From assembly GCA_038030265.1 (NCBI GenBank), contig CM075937.1:23994001-24058000 (forward strand): a stretch of DNA of 64,000 nucleotides, in the 5' to 3' direction. The translations under genes were made by a program, and so were the position numbers. Numbering within the stretch: the first letter of the stretch is position 1; each line of letters opens with the position of its first letter. Shown piece by piece: positions 25,785 through 36,030 of this stretch. The stretch is from Corythucha ciliata (taxonomy: Eukaryota > Arthropoda > Insecta > Hemiptera > Tingidae). Below the pieces are notes generated by a model. It had not been told where the DNA came from, made no database searches, and saw only the letters and a list, made by a program, of their open reading frames with translations.

Positions 25785-26373
25785 CTAATGTGAAAGATTT
25801 AGGCCCGTATTCATAGACATTTCTTAAACTTAAATTTCCCTAAGTGAGCGTCAAAACAGATGATTTTATTCCAACAAAAACTGGATCGACTTTTACTTAG
25901 GAGAATTTTAACTTAAGTAGCGACTATGAATACGGGCCTTAGTCCTCTTCACGAATTATTTATTTTTTCGGCGGAACTAGTTTTCGACCTTCGAGGAAAT
26001 TTTCAACGCCTTCTTTGACTCCAGTGTCACATCACTTGGTGGGGCGTTAAAGTTGAAGTCTAATAGCCCTAATAAATATTAATTTACGGGTCTATTCTAG
26101 TAGTTATATCGCTCACGTTTGTGATCACAAAGCTGACTGATGACTGTGATCACAAAGCTGACTGATGACTGTGATCACAAACGTGAGCGATATAACTACT
26201 AGAATAGACCCGTAAATTAATATTTATTAGGACTATTAGACTTCAACTTTAACGCCCCACCAAATGATGTGACACTGGAGTCAAAGAAGGCGTTGAAAAT
26301 GGCCTCGAAGTTCGAAAACTAGTTCCGCCGAAAAAATAAATAATTCGTGAAGAGGACTAATCTTTCATATTAG
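25785..26373. mobile_element. Long palindromic (foldback) element interrupted by a MITE
   Basis: Arms 25942-26120 and about 26181-26358 are near-perfect reverse complements (for example CTCTTCACGAATTATTTATT / AATAAATAATTCGTGAAGAG and ATTAATTTACGGGTCTATTC / GAATAGACCCGTAAATTAAT). The match continues outside the inserted MITE (CTAATGTGAAAGAT at 25785 versus ATCTTTCATATTAG at 26360-26373). The centre is two exact 25-bp tandem copies of GTGATCACAAAGCTGACTGA plus TGACT, then GTGATCACAAA. No coding capacity. Confidence -1.
25802..25938. mobile_element. 137-bp MITE with TTA target duplication
   Basis: Terminal inverted repeats start GGCCCGTATTCATAG and remain alignable for about 44 bp (CTTAAACTTAAA / ACTTAAGTTAAA, CCTAAGT). 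It is flanked by TTA on both sides (25799-25801 and 25939-25941), typical of PIF/Harbinger-related MITEs. It lies inside the left arm of a larger palindrome; the right arm shows the empty site GAAAGATTAGTCC. Confidence -1.
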
Positions 26374-26769
26374 TATAGATCAACCTTCACAACGTCGCCA
26401 TCACCAATAAAATGCAATAAAGAGTCAACATAAAACATAAGCGTGCTTCACAATTCGACCTTTTGTACTTGAATGGTCATTCGTCCACCGGTGCAACCCA
26501 AACGCACCGCTCGCTCGACTGCAACGCAACTAAAAACCAACTCAGAGTGTTTGCAGTTGGGAGTTGCAGGTCCCCCAAAGGCGTAACCTTATGGTAGAGC
26601 AGCAGAACGACGAGCAGGACCGTCTTTAGAGGACCATATGGGCTTAACCAGTGGGGGCCGTTTCCCTCCAATAGACTCGAAACAGAAGCCGTAGAGCCGT
26701 AGTGGGGCAGCTTCCCACCCATAGATATAATACCGTAAAAGTACAAATCACACAGGGTTGCCACCGATT

Positions 26770-27072
26770 TCGTAGGATGGCCTAATTCAAATAATTTTTC
26801 TCGCAAAAAAAATATTTTGAGTATGGCTCACTAATAAGAAACCAACTTCTCGGAAACCAAATTCGCTCTCTAAAATCAAATTTCGTTGATTTTTCTCGCC
26901 AAAAAGGCATTGTCATGGGTCTGCACTATAAAATAATTTCCCGGATTTCCCTCACTAAAAAGAGAAATCGCCAATTTTTGTAGCTGATAACCCAATTTTA
27001 CGGATTTTGCGCACAAGGCCTCGACTTTTGCAGGTCTGGCTCACTAAAAAAGCATTTCACGATTACACGGAG

Positions 27073-27074
<2 letters not shown>
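26770..27074. repeat. Family B minisatellite, reverse orientation, left segment
   Basis: Degenerate units of about 30-40 bp built on GGCTCACTAA...CAAATTTCG..GATTTTT, the reverse complement of the unit seen at 41680-42245. It ends at a T tract of about 44 bases (27075-27118). The same array resumes at about 28490 beyond a retroposon insertion. Confidence -1.
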
Positions 27075-27121
<47 letters not shown>

Positions 27122-27157
27122 GATTTTCTGTCTTAGTCACATGCAAATGTATTGGTT

Positions 27158-28267
27158 CCCGTGACGGACTTGATCCGTGTGAATGGCTACAAACCTTTCA
27201 CGGGGTTCGTTTCCCCTATCGGGCGCGTCCCCCGGGTTGCGGATGGGGGACCCCACCATTGGGCCGACCCGCTCCCTGGTACGGTGCGATGGTGGGTTGG
27301 GTCGGAATAAGGCGCACCGTGTGCGGTGGGGAGTCCGTTATCGGACACACCCATTGGACATGGGGGCCGAATACGACCCCGTGGACAAACAACGGGTTAG
27401 GGGCTGTCCTGAGTCCGGGACAGAAGGGGGTGGCGTCTCCTACCTCCTCCAGCTATTCCCCCCCCCCCAAGACAAGGTGTTTGGTCCGTACCTAAGGTCT
27501 GCATGGCACAGGGGGCAAAGTGTGCGTTGAACGGACCCCCAGGGCACCGGCCGATCCCCTGGTGTAATAGGCTTACCGCAGGCCTCGGCGCTTACGGCAT
27601 GCAGGGCTCTGCCGGCGGTGGACTTATATTACCCTGGCTTCTGGCAGGATCTTCAAGGGCTCACCCAGAAGTTTATATGAAGAACTCGGAAGGGGCTCAG
27701 AGAACCTTCCGTGAACGCCGCAGTCACCGGCTGCTCCGTCCATGGATACCACCGAGGTCAAACACGACATTGATGGGACCAGGGACGTACCTGTAGCAGG
27801 GTAGTTCTAAGGAGCATACCCGCAGTGGGGAGTTTTTAAAAAACATACCCTCGGCGGGCCGTTCTAAAGAACACACCCCGGTGCAGGGGCTTATCTCTTC
27901 GAGTGCAACGCACTCGGCGCGCGCTAGCTCATCATTCTTGTCACCATAGATACTTGTCACTCTCGTGCTCAAGGATCCAGTTAGCGATTATCTCTTATCG
28001 CTTCTAAGAAGCGACGACCTCTAACCTTATTAAGAGGAGAGAGCTATCTTCGCAGGATCAGCTTTTTCGGGCTTCACACGCCTGATATTTATGTTCCGGC
28101 CAGCGAGACACTAGCTGAGGACCTCCTCAACCTCATACGGTGAGAGGGACTCTAGACTAGATCAACCGATCCAAGAGTGGCACAAGTGGCACAATAATCC
28201 ACTTAGGATTCCGTGCCTGGGGCGTGTGCCATGCCCCTGTTCTTGGATAGTGGAGGGAAAAAAAAAA
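27158..28267 (+). mobile_element. 1.1-kb poly(A)-ended retroposon with 12-13-bp target duplication
   Basis: A GC-rich block very unlike its surroundings ends in a run of about 12 A at 28258-28269. It is flanked by direct copies of AATGTATTGGTT (27146-27157 and 28268-28279), the target duplication expected of L1-type retroposition. The body contains ORFs of 115 and 97 codons without any reverse transcriptase motif, so it is either a 5'-truncated LINE 3' region or a non-autonomous element. Confidence -1.
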
Positions 28268-28279
28268 AATGTATTGGTT

Positions 28280-28970
28280 GTTTATGAAGTTTTTTTTTTT
28301 TTAAATTTCAATTCAAGTCGATCGATTATCTTTAATCGAACGATTAAATTTTTTTTACCGATACATAGACCATGTGACAAAGACAGAAAATCCATTTTTA
28401 AAAAAAACCGTCCTCCAGAAGTCTTTGGAAATCAATTCAACGAAACGTCGCGAGAAACACGCCCCAGGACAGAAAAGACTGTCATTAAAAAAAATAAAAA
28501 ATGCGAGATTAAATTTGGCTCATTAAGATTGATGATTCTGTTCATGAAAACGCAAATTTCGTGGGATTTAGCTCGCAATGCAACCAATTTTGCGCGCCTT
28601 ATTAGGTCACATAAATGATAATTTCGTGGGGGCTTTTCGCTGAAGAACAAAAACCCTATTTTTTGGATTTTGGGATCGCTGAAAACCCAATATCGTAGGG
28701 TTGGCTAATTGAAATGATCAATTTCTGATAAAAAATATTTTTTTTTAATTCAAAAGCCCGTAAAAATCCAAAGCTCCGTGAAAATCTATTTCTAAGCTAT
28801 TTTTCCGCTTTTATCCAAGAATTAGCGTTTTTTCTCATTTTTAGTTGTGAATTAGCTATTTTTCCCCAATTTTATTCGCGAATTAGCCGCTTCCTCAATT
28901 ATTATCAGGGAAATATGGTATTGCCACAATTTCAGCTGTGAATGAGCGCTTTCTCTTTCTTTTATTCTTA
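28280..28970. repeat. Family B then family A minisatellite, reverse orientation
   Basis: 28490-28790 continues the family B array (GCAAATTTCGTGGGATTTAG and similar). From about 28790 the unit changes to family A in reverse orientation (TTTTTCCCCAATTTTATTCG, CGAATTAGC). The same A/B association recurs at 52830-58300 in the other orientation. 28280-28490 shows no clear structure. Confidence -1.
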
Positions 28971-29508
28971 TTGTGTTTTTAGTATCGTCTTTAGTTTAGT
29001 GCCTCGTTTTAGCCCCGGAAACAGTGAATTTCAACCGTTGATCTTTGTTCAGTTGATTTGACTGTTTTGAAATCTTAATGAGAAGTTCGTTTTTATATTA
29101 ATTTGAACACATAAAGCCGCGTAGTTTTTTAAAAGGCTGCATTTCGGGCCTAAGGGTGCCTTTCATCAGCAATCTTATTGAGGGGCACAGGGATTGGGCC
29201 CGAAATGCACTAATACGGATTCACAACCCTACTATGTTCAATCATTATTATTCGATGCAATCGAAGGTGCACGAAGTGTTATTTTTCCCGATTCTTCTGG
29301 GGTGGGCCACAAGACAGCTACTAGGGTGGGCCTGTCCCCCCCCCCCCTACGGCGCACCAATGTCGGTGTGTGACGATGGTTTGGATTTTTTCGGGCTGTG
29401 CGATCCTCGTTGAAAAAATGGCGCCTGACAATCCAATTTTGACTGCTTCGTTTAAACTTTCGATCGTTTCACTGCCTTATTTACTTTTATCCGTTAGGCC
29501 CCGCGCAC

Positions 29509-29672
29509 ACTAGGAGAAAAAAGACGCCGACGCGCGCGTCAGCGTCCGACTCGTGCAGTAAAAACACATAGAACTCTTTGGGGCCTTTTACATTGGACGC
29601 GCACGCGAGAGTCGTCTCTTCTTCGAAAAAAAAAGACGCCGACTCGCGGGTCGACGTCTTTTTTCTCCTAGT
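29509..29672. mobile_element. GC-rich 164-bp MITE
   Basis: Terminal inverted repeats ACTAGGAGAAAAAAGACG and CGTCTTTTTTCTCCTAGT bound a CpG-rich core (CGCCGACGCGCGCGTC, GCGCACGCGAGAG). The inverted homology continues imperfectly further in (GACGCCGACTCGCGGGTCGA). No coding capacity. A target duplication could not be fixed. Confidence -1.
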
Positions 29673-30412
29673 AGCCCAGTCAATGAATGATTCTAGGTGG
29701 AAAGTCAAAACGTACAAAAACCGACTGGGCCACGTTGTTTGGGATGCCCAGTGGTATAACATACTAAAAGCCCTTGAACCTAGGGTTGGCGCAAGAGGGG
29801 AGGGGGAAGGGTCAAAAGTCCTTATTTATGGTTTTTTGCCTATATCTTAGTGGGGGTTGGTCTTTCAAAACATTTATGAGTATAAAAAATTAAATCTTAT
29901 AGAATTCTCTACATTTTATCATCTTATGGTTTTTGGCCATTTCAAACCGTTAGCAAGATAAACGGCCCAGACATCCAAAAGAACAGGAAAACGTTTGGCG
30001 CACACTGTTTGATACCCTTCCCCTAACACAGCATAAAAAATTCCCTACGATTCTGCATCGGGTTAAGGAGCAGCTTTTGGTAGAAGTTTCATTTCTATCG
30101 TTCTTACGAAATAATTCTTGAACCAATTGTTTTAACGCAAAAATGTTCCAGACTAAAATTGAAGAGCACAAAATTTTACCCAAGAAACTATCATACCACT
30201 ATTTTTACTCCCCTTTGTCTTTTGGTAGAAATAGGAGAAGGCAACTAAAAGCTGACGTTCGTTTGGACGAAGTCTGGAAACTGGAAAAACTGATAAATAT
30301 TTGGTGCAATCTCTTTCGGACCCGCCTCCCTCCATTGTGTAAAAATTTCCCGAAGATTTCACGTCGGGTGTTGCCAGTTACGAGCGTGGACGCAGCTTTA
30401 CTCGTGAGTTAT

Positions 30413-30480
30413 CATGTTTTGCTCAAATAATGAAGCGTGAAGTGGGAATCGAACTCAATCGAACTCGACCTCGGGGCTCT
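30413..30480 (-). repeat. tRNA-derived SINE remnant, copy 2
   Basis: GTTTTGCTCAAATAAT followed by AGTGGGAATCGAACTC matches the copy at about 240-290 in the same orientation. Upstream, GTGAGTTATCATG also resembles GTAAGTTGACC of copy 1. It is truncated compared with copy 1. Confidence -1.
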
Positions 30481-30489
30481 GAATGTTTA

Positions 30490-30830
30490 TTATGTTCTTA
30501 GGGTACATACCAATAGTGTAAATTCAAGTTTGCTGCTTCGAAAACCTTGTGCTAACTTCAGGGTACTCGAAAAACACAGACAATTTCAGACTTTTTTCGG
30601 ATTTTGGCTTATATCTCCCCAAAAGCGCATTTCACCATAAAGGTTACTATTATACTTTTTGGAGCAGACAAAATTTGCTTAATTTTGAGCCCAAGCGGAG
30701 CTCTGTAAGTACGTCTATTGATCCTAGGATAAGATACATCCGTTCGGAAATTTGTCATTCTTCCCCCAAAGTAAGACTTTTAAGGTTTGACCATCTCGCG
30801 AGAGAGACACCGGCTCAAAATTAAGTGATC
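30490..30830. repeat. Dispersed repeat, short copy (inverse of 34500-36030)
   Basis: Landmarks in order are TAGGGTACATACCAATAGTG, CAGACTTTTTTCGGATTTTG, AAAGGTTACTATTATACTTT, AATTTTGAGCCCAAGCGGAG, and CTAGGATAAGATACATC. The same landmarks occur in reverse complement at 36020, 35920, 34690, 34645 and 34605. It is a shorter copy that lacks about 1.1 kb present between the GGATTTTGG and AAAGGTTACT landmarks of the other. Confidence -1.
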
Positions 30831-31107
30831 CCACAAAGAAGTCAAGAGAAATGAAGTTGAAGTCTTGTAGTAAATGTAATTAAAACTCTTGTGTAAAATG
30901 TAACTTAAGCCCAAATTGAGGCCTAGCCCCCATAATGCACCAATTATCTTGCAAAAACGAAAATAAGGTAAATCCGGCAATTCGCAAGGCCGTAAGGCAA
31001 TCCGCAAGGCAATTCGCGGACCCCTACGATCTGAATGTTTTTTTAAAAGAGACGAAATGCAGCAGGAGCATGGGCGAACGCAGCATTTTCATTGCGGGGG
31101 GGGGGGA

Positions 31108-31271
31108 GGCAAAAAATATTTGCGAATTGATTGATAATTAAACGCATACGTTCTCGTATTCATATGAAATTTCCAGGACATTTCGCACAGGCAAAAAATC
31201 TTCGCGAATTGATTGATAATTAAACGCATACGTTCTCGTATTCATATGCAATTTCCAGGACATTTCGCATA
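31108..31271. repeat. 82-bp tandem direct duplication
   Basis: Two nearly identical copies (31108-31189 and 31190-31271), each starting GGCAAAAAAT and containing TTGATAATTAAACGCATACG and TTTCCAGGACATTTCGCA. Few differences, so the duplication is recent. Confidence -1.
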
Positions 31272-31461
31272 TGCGGTAGTAACATTTTTTCAAATGTCGT
31301 CCCTGAAGTTACTTTAAATCCGCCTTGAACTTTCACTTTAAAATTTAACGCTCTTTCTTCGACATATTTGAAAAAAGGAATACTACTGCACATGCCGAAT
31401 TTCCTGGAGATTGAAACGACTCGTTAAAAACCCGGATTGGTGCATAAATACGGCGGGAAAG

Positions 31462-32574
31462 TGTATATGTTACCGGTAAAACCCGAAATCCGTCAAAACC
31501 CGAATTGCCTAGTCATAACTAGTTTTACCAAAGCCCGTTAGCTAAAACTAGAATGGGGGTCAGGGAAAACTAGGATTTATGGATGAATTGTTCTTTCTTC
31601 ATTTTATATTAGTTTTTACTAGTTGGAACTATTAAGCCCGCCACTCACGTGCAGTTTTAACTGACAGTTTGAACTGAACAGTCTAAACTGCACGTGAGTG
31701 GGCATTTCGTCTCAGTTAAGGTGAACTGCACAGTTAAACTGTACAGTTCTCAGTTCAATTGCCAAAACCACGTGTCTGTTTTTGACCTAAAGGTAGAAAA
31801 AGAAGTGGAGGGAGCGAAATGCATTATTTGTGAAGACGGACGGATATAAGCTCAAGGCGCTCAACGTTGAAATCGCACGCATCCCATACGATGGGATGGG
31901 GCCCAATAGTTCTTCACTGAGTTCTTTTAGCAATCCGATAACCGAAGATTGATTCCGCCCTTGCACCACTGTTGTCGTTTTTTAGTATTCAAAGATTTTT
32001 TAAAACTGCACAAATTAAACCGAGAACGGCAATACGGTCCTGCTCATTCGAATCCATTATGTTAACTGAAGAATTGAACTATACGTGTGTGGGGGACTGA
32101 ACTGAACAGTCCTAACTGACAGTTTAAACTGTGAAGTTTGAACTGATAGTTCAAACTGCACGTGAGTGGCCGGCTAGATTCAAAATGCCACTACCGTACG
32201 CCATGCAACAACAAATGAACTGTCTTTACGAATATGAATCTTTTAATTTTCAATCCGTTATTGGTTTCATACTAATAAATTCTTGGATTCCTTTTTTCGT
32301 TGTTTTGGTAGTTTTTCAGATCATTTGCCTGGAAAATTGTTTTGGTCAGGAATTTCGGGTTTTTACTTATTTCGGGTTTTAACGGTGACCCCAAGTGGCT
32401 ACAACTAGTTTTAACTACAACATTTTTAGTAAAAACTAGAATTGTCTGGCAACTTTGGACAATTCTAGTTATGCCTAGTGAATACTAGTATTCACTAAGG
32501 AGCATTGATAAAACTAGTTCTGACTAGGCAATACGGGTTTTGACTGATTTCGGGTTTTGACGGTAACATATACA
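31462..32574. mobile_element. 1.1-kb element with about 70-bp terminal inverted repeats
   Basis: The left end TGTATATGTTACCG followed by TAAAACCCGAAATC, GTCAAAACCCGAATTGCC and TAGTCATAACTAGTTTTA reappears in reverse complement at 32500-32574. Inner repeats of AACTAGTTTTA also recur. A Harbinger-related insertion (31637-32174) lies inside. No transposase of its own was recognised and no target duplication is clear. Confidence -1.
31637..32174 (-). mobile_element. Harbinger-like transposon deletion derivative, copy 1
   Basis: Ends carry CCACTCACGTGCAGTTT in inverted orientation with sub-terminal AACTGACAGTTTGAACTG-type repeats. On the minus strand the core begins with an ATG followed by an open stretch (MDSNEQDRIAVLGLICAV) and later WCKGRNQSSVIGLLKELSEE, which resembles the N-terminal part of Harbinger-type transposases. 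A stop interrupts it and the DDE core is missing. A second copy in the opposite orientation lies at 57631-57979. Confidence -1.
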
Positions 32575-34499
32575 GGATGGTTCGGGACAAGTGTGACAAA
32601 AATTTTTGGGTAAAACTACGTAAAAAGTGGATGTCCTATCTTCATTTTCCTAGGAGTTATGATTTTTTTCCTAACTGAATTTGTTCCAGAAAAATGCAGA
32701 TTGCTCGACTTCTGTTATACGATTTCCTCAAAAAGTGACCACAGCTTCGGAAACTACGGAAGATTTCCTATGATATGATTTTCATTACATTCTTCAAAAA
32801 CATTACAAACCACCAAAGATCTGGCATTTTTACAATTAAATTCCAAAAATCTGTGCTCTAGAAAAACATATGCCTTTTCCAGAAGGTTACCTGAAAAGTC
32901 TGGCCAAGTATCACAAAAACTTGCCCAGTGTCTGAGCTTTCCAATGGTGCCTTCACGATCAAAATCATCAACCTCCTTCGACACTTCTTCCTGTGGCTTC
33001 CACGAATTCTCCTGCGTCAACACCTCGTCTTAAATTCCTATCCTTCGGAAAGGCTGTATAGGAGGTGCGTGCTCTTGTAAGAGAGCAGTGCTCAAATGCT
33101 CTGCTCTTTGCAAGGTACGGGTATGCCACGGCTCAACCCGTATGAACGCCCCAGCCGTTATTATAGAGGACTCTTCGGAGGATGAAAATGTTGACAGTAC
33201 AGAAGCCGCTGAACCTGCGATTATGTCCAAACCCTCACCCCACGAGCCATCAGTTGAACCTGAGCGTGAGCCTCAATAACTTGCACCCTCCAAGAAGCGC
33301 AAAATGCAGGCCGCTACCTACCCAATTATCCATTCTTCGTCACACAAAAAAACTCTGGAACCTTTTACCGTCTATGGCTATGAAAAACATATTGCTTTTT
33401 TGTTAGAGAATAGCCCCCTGTACTATTATTATTATTATTACTATAAAACGCTGCGAATTATCGAACAATGCCTTATTATTTCGACTGTGGGTTTATTATT
33501 CATCGATGTAGTCAAATCCGGCTTGAAATTACATGAAAATCGACAACCCCACACCCCTATGATCCCAAATCCTTTGAAAATCCCCATTTTGGACCCGCTT
33601 TTGGCCCATAAAACCCCAGGGAGTTATTTGATCAAACTGATCAGATGTTAGGACCAACTAGACCCCAAATGGAGTCTATGTACGAAAGAACGAGTTTTTT
33701 CGAGCAATCCTAGGGCAAGATATGGCCCGGACGGCGGACGGACATTTTTTTTTTTTATTGCAGATTTGGATTCTACGCACTTTGAAACGTAAAACTACAA
33801 ATTTTGAGGGGGGATCAAAAAATTTTTTTTGCGATACGATTACAAAGACTTATTATTGAGAAATAATAAGCCAAAATGTGTGTGTGAAACGATCATTTCT
33901 TGTAATAAAATTTGGTTAAGAAATGGTCAAATTTTATCTCCTGTGTATTTATTTTCTTTTAGGAGGAGGGGACATTTTTCTACCTGGAAGGACAGCTACG
34001 AGTCAAAATGACTCATGGGGATTCATTCATTGTTTTGAGGCGTAAAAACTCAATTTTCATACAAAATTATATTTTCGTATTACGAAGCAAAAGGAAAGCG
34101 AACAAACTTGAAATTTAGGAACATCAATTACGGCAGATTTTCTAATTTTTGGAGCATTTGCCGCACGTGTATATTAAGAGCAAAGAGCGAAATGGGTCAA
34201 AATGACTCATGCCGTCCTTCTAGTGTTAAATAAACATTCAGATCGTAGGGGGTCCTGGGGGTCTATTCTCCAATAAAAACAATACGTTTTTCGTAGCAAT
34301 ATGTAAAATTCATTGATATGTTGGAAAATATTAACGAAATAGACATAATGCTTTTGAGTTAGAGTTGGTCCGCTGAAGATGAACCCCCGGATTCATCTTA
34401 TTTTCGTCTTTGCAAGATAACTGGTGGTTTGTGGGGCTACAGGCCTCATTTTGGGCTTAGTTGAAGCTGATTAGACTTACTACGACGTCGTCTCTCGTG
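32575..34499. other. Intergenic sequence with MITE
   Basis: No recognisable gene. Contains a TAT/ATT microsatellite near 33421-33442, a T tract near 33750, and the piggyBac-like MITE at 33981-34225. An ORF at 33088-33279 encodes an acidic Ser/Pro-rich peptide (VIIEDSSEDENVDSTEA) that may be a scrap of a larger protein but matches no family. Confidence -1.
33981..34225. mobile_element. piggyBac-like MITE (TTAA)
   Basis: The right end read inward is CACTAGAAGGACGGCATGAG and directly abuts TTAA (34226-34229), the piggyBac target. The left end CTACCTGGAAGGACAGC matches it imperfectly, and both ends carry the phrase GAGTCAttttGAC or its complement (GTCAAAATGACTCATG). The left TTAA has decayed. 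No transposase. Confidence -1.
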
Positions 34500-36030
34500 A
34501 CTTCTTTGTAGGATCACTTCTTGAGCCAGTATTTCTCACGCGAGATGGTGAAACCTTAAAAGTCTTACTTTCAGGGAAGAATGACCAATTTTCGAACAGA
34601 TGTATCTTAGGATCAATTAGACTTACAGAGCTCCAATTGCTTGGGCTCAAAATTGAACAAATTTTGTCTTCTCTAAAAAGTACAATAGTAACCTTTTTCG
34701 TGAAAGTTTTGCGAAACAGTAATTTTTATTTTTTCAATGAAAGTCAATTACCACTTGTCCATACTAAATCTCCGCCTATCGACTTTCCATGGATCAGAAA
34801 CACGTCTTCAACGTGTCCCTTTCAAAATTACTCTTGAGCATTTGTTTAATCAATTGGCGATTTTTCCGCAGAAATGACAGTTTTTTCTTAGAAAAAGTTT
34901 TGACCTGTAAATTCAAGCAATCCTTGCGAATTTCAACTTGCGAAAAATAATTAAAACATCATCTGAAGCAACGCTGACCTAAGCATCAAAAGATATCGTT
35001 TCGGCAGCTGGCTGTCGTCGCTGTCGTATAGAGATCATTTCACTACTACGAATTTCAGTAAGTTAGCGATAATTTGGCAGAAATTGTTAAATAAAAGTAA
35101 ATCGTCGCACCATGTGGTAATTTTTGTCGCATAATCGCAAATTGACTGAAAACGTCGAACTTCGAAGAAGAGAAATAAACTTTATTCGACAGCCAGCTGC
35201 CGGAGTGACATTTGATTGATACTCTGGTAGAAGTTCACAGTCAGTTACATTTAATGGACCACCTCGGGTGGGGTTTTCATGACGCTGATCATGTTGAAAT
35301 TCGCAGGGATTGCTTGAATTTACAGGTCAAAACAAGCGATTTTGAATAGAAAAATCACTCTTTTCTCTAAAAAAAACTGTCATTTCTGCCGAACAATCGC
35401 CATTTAATTAAACAAATGCTCATGAGTAATTTTGAAAGGGACACGTTGAAGAAGTTTTTCTGATTCATCGAAAGTCGATAGGCCGAGATTTAGTATGGAC
35501 AAATGGTGATTGACTTTCATTGAAAAAATAAAAATTCCTGTTTCCCAAAACTTTGAGAAGCTGCCTAGGACACGGAAACAGTTATTTTTTGACGAAAATA
35601 AATAGTCCTGACAGGAAAGAGTGTGCTCTTCCCAAATCCATCGTCAAAATTTGTAGAATGTCAGCTGGGAAGCGAGTAACTCGCTTCAGGAGTGATTGGC
35701 AGAGAGTGATTGGGTGAGAGGTAGGAATGATTTTGTCCAGGAAAATGCTGTTATCCTAAAATGATGCTAGAAAAATCATATCTCGAAGGGTTTTGATCAA
35801 AACCCTTCGAGATATGATTTTCGGACCATGGGTTATGGGGTGTTTTCGATCGCAAATGGGGTCTAATTTTACCCGATTTTTTCTTTACACTTAAACCCTT
35901 CCTCCCTGTATAAGCCCAAAATCCGAAAAAAGTCTGAAATATTCTGTTTTTCGTGCACCCTGAAGTTAGTATAGGGTTTTGTTTTCGAAGCTGCAAACTT
36001 GAATTTACACTAGTGGTATCTACCCTAACA
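34500..36030. mobile_element. Dispersed foldback repeat, long copy
   Basis: Outer parts are the reverse complement of 30490-30830. The interior is itself an inverted repeat: about 34700-34930 (ACTTGTCCATACTAAATCTC, CCTGTAAATTCAAGCAATCC) matches about 35290-35560 in reverse complement (GAGATTTAGTATGGACAAAT, GGATTGCTTGAATTTACAGG), and CGGCAGCTGGCTGTCG (35013) pairs with CGACAGCCAGCTGCCG (35190). No coding capacity was seen. Confidence -1.
35772..35821. repeat. Perfect 50-bp palindrome
   Basis: AAAATCATATCTCGAAGGGT plus TTTGA is followed directly by its exact reverse complement, centred on TGATCA with no loop. It lies within the long foldback repeat and could extrude as a cruciform. Confidence -1.

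Noticed and set aside
26477..26806. 109-codon minus-strand ORF ending VAPVDE
   Set aside because: Similar to the C-to-N scrap at 25766 and adjacent to repeats; no protein family seen.
27183..27796. ORFs of 115 and 97 codons in a GC-rich block
   Set aside because: They lie within the retroposon bounded by target duplications and show no RT, endonuclease or gag motif.
33088..33279. Acidic ORF VIIEDSSEDENVDSTEA as a gene
   Set aside because: Only 63 codons, compositionally biased, and no splice partner was found.
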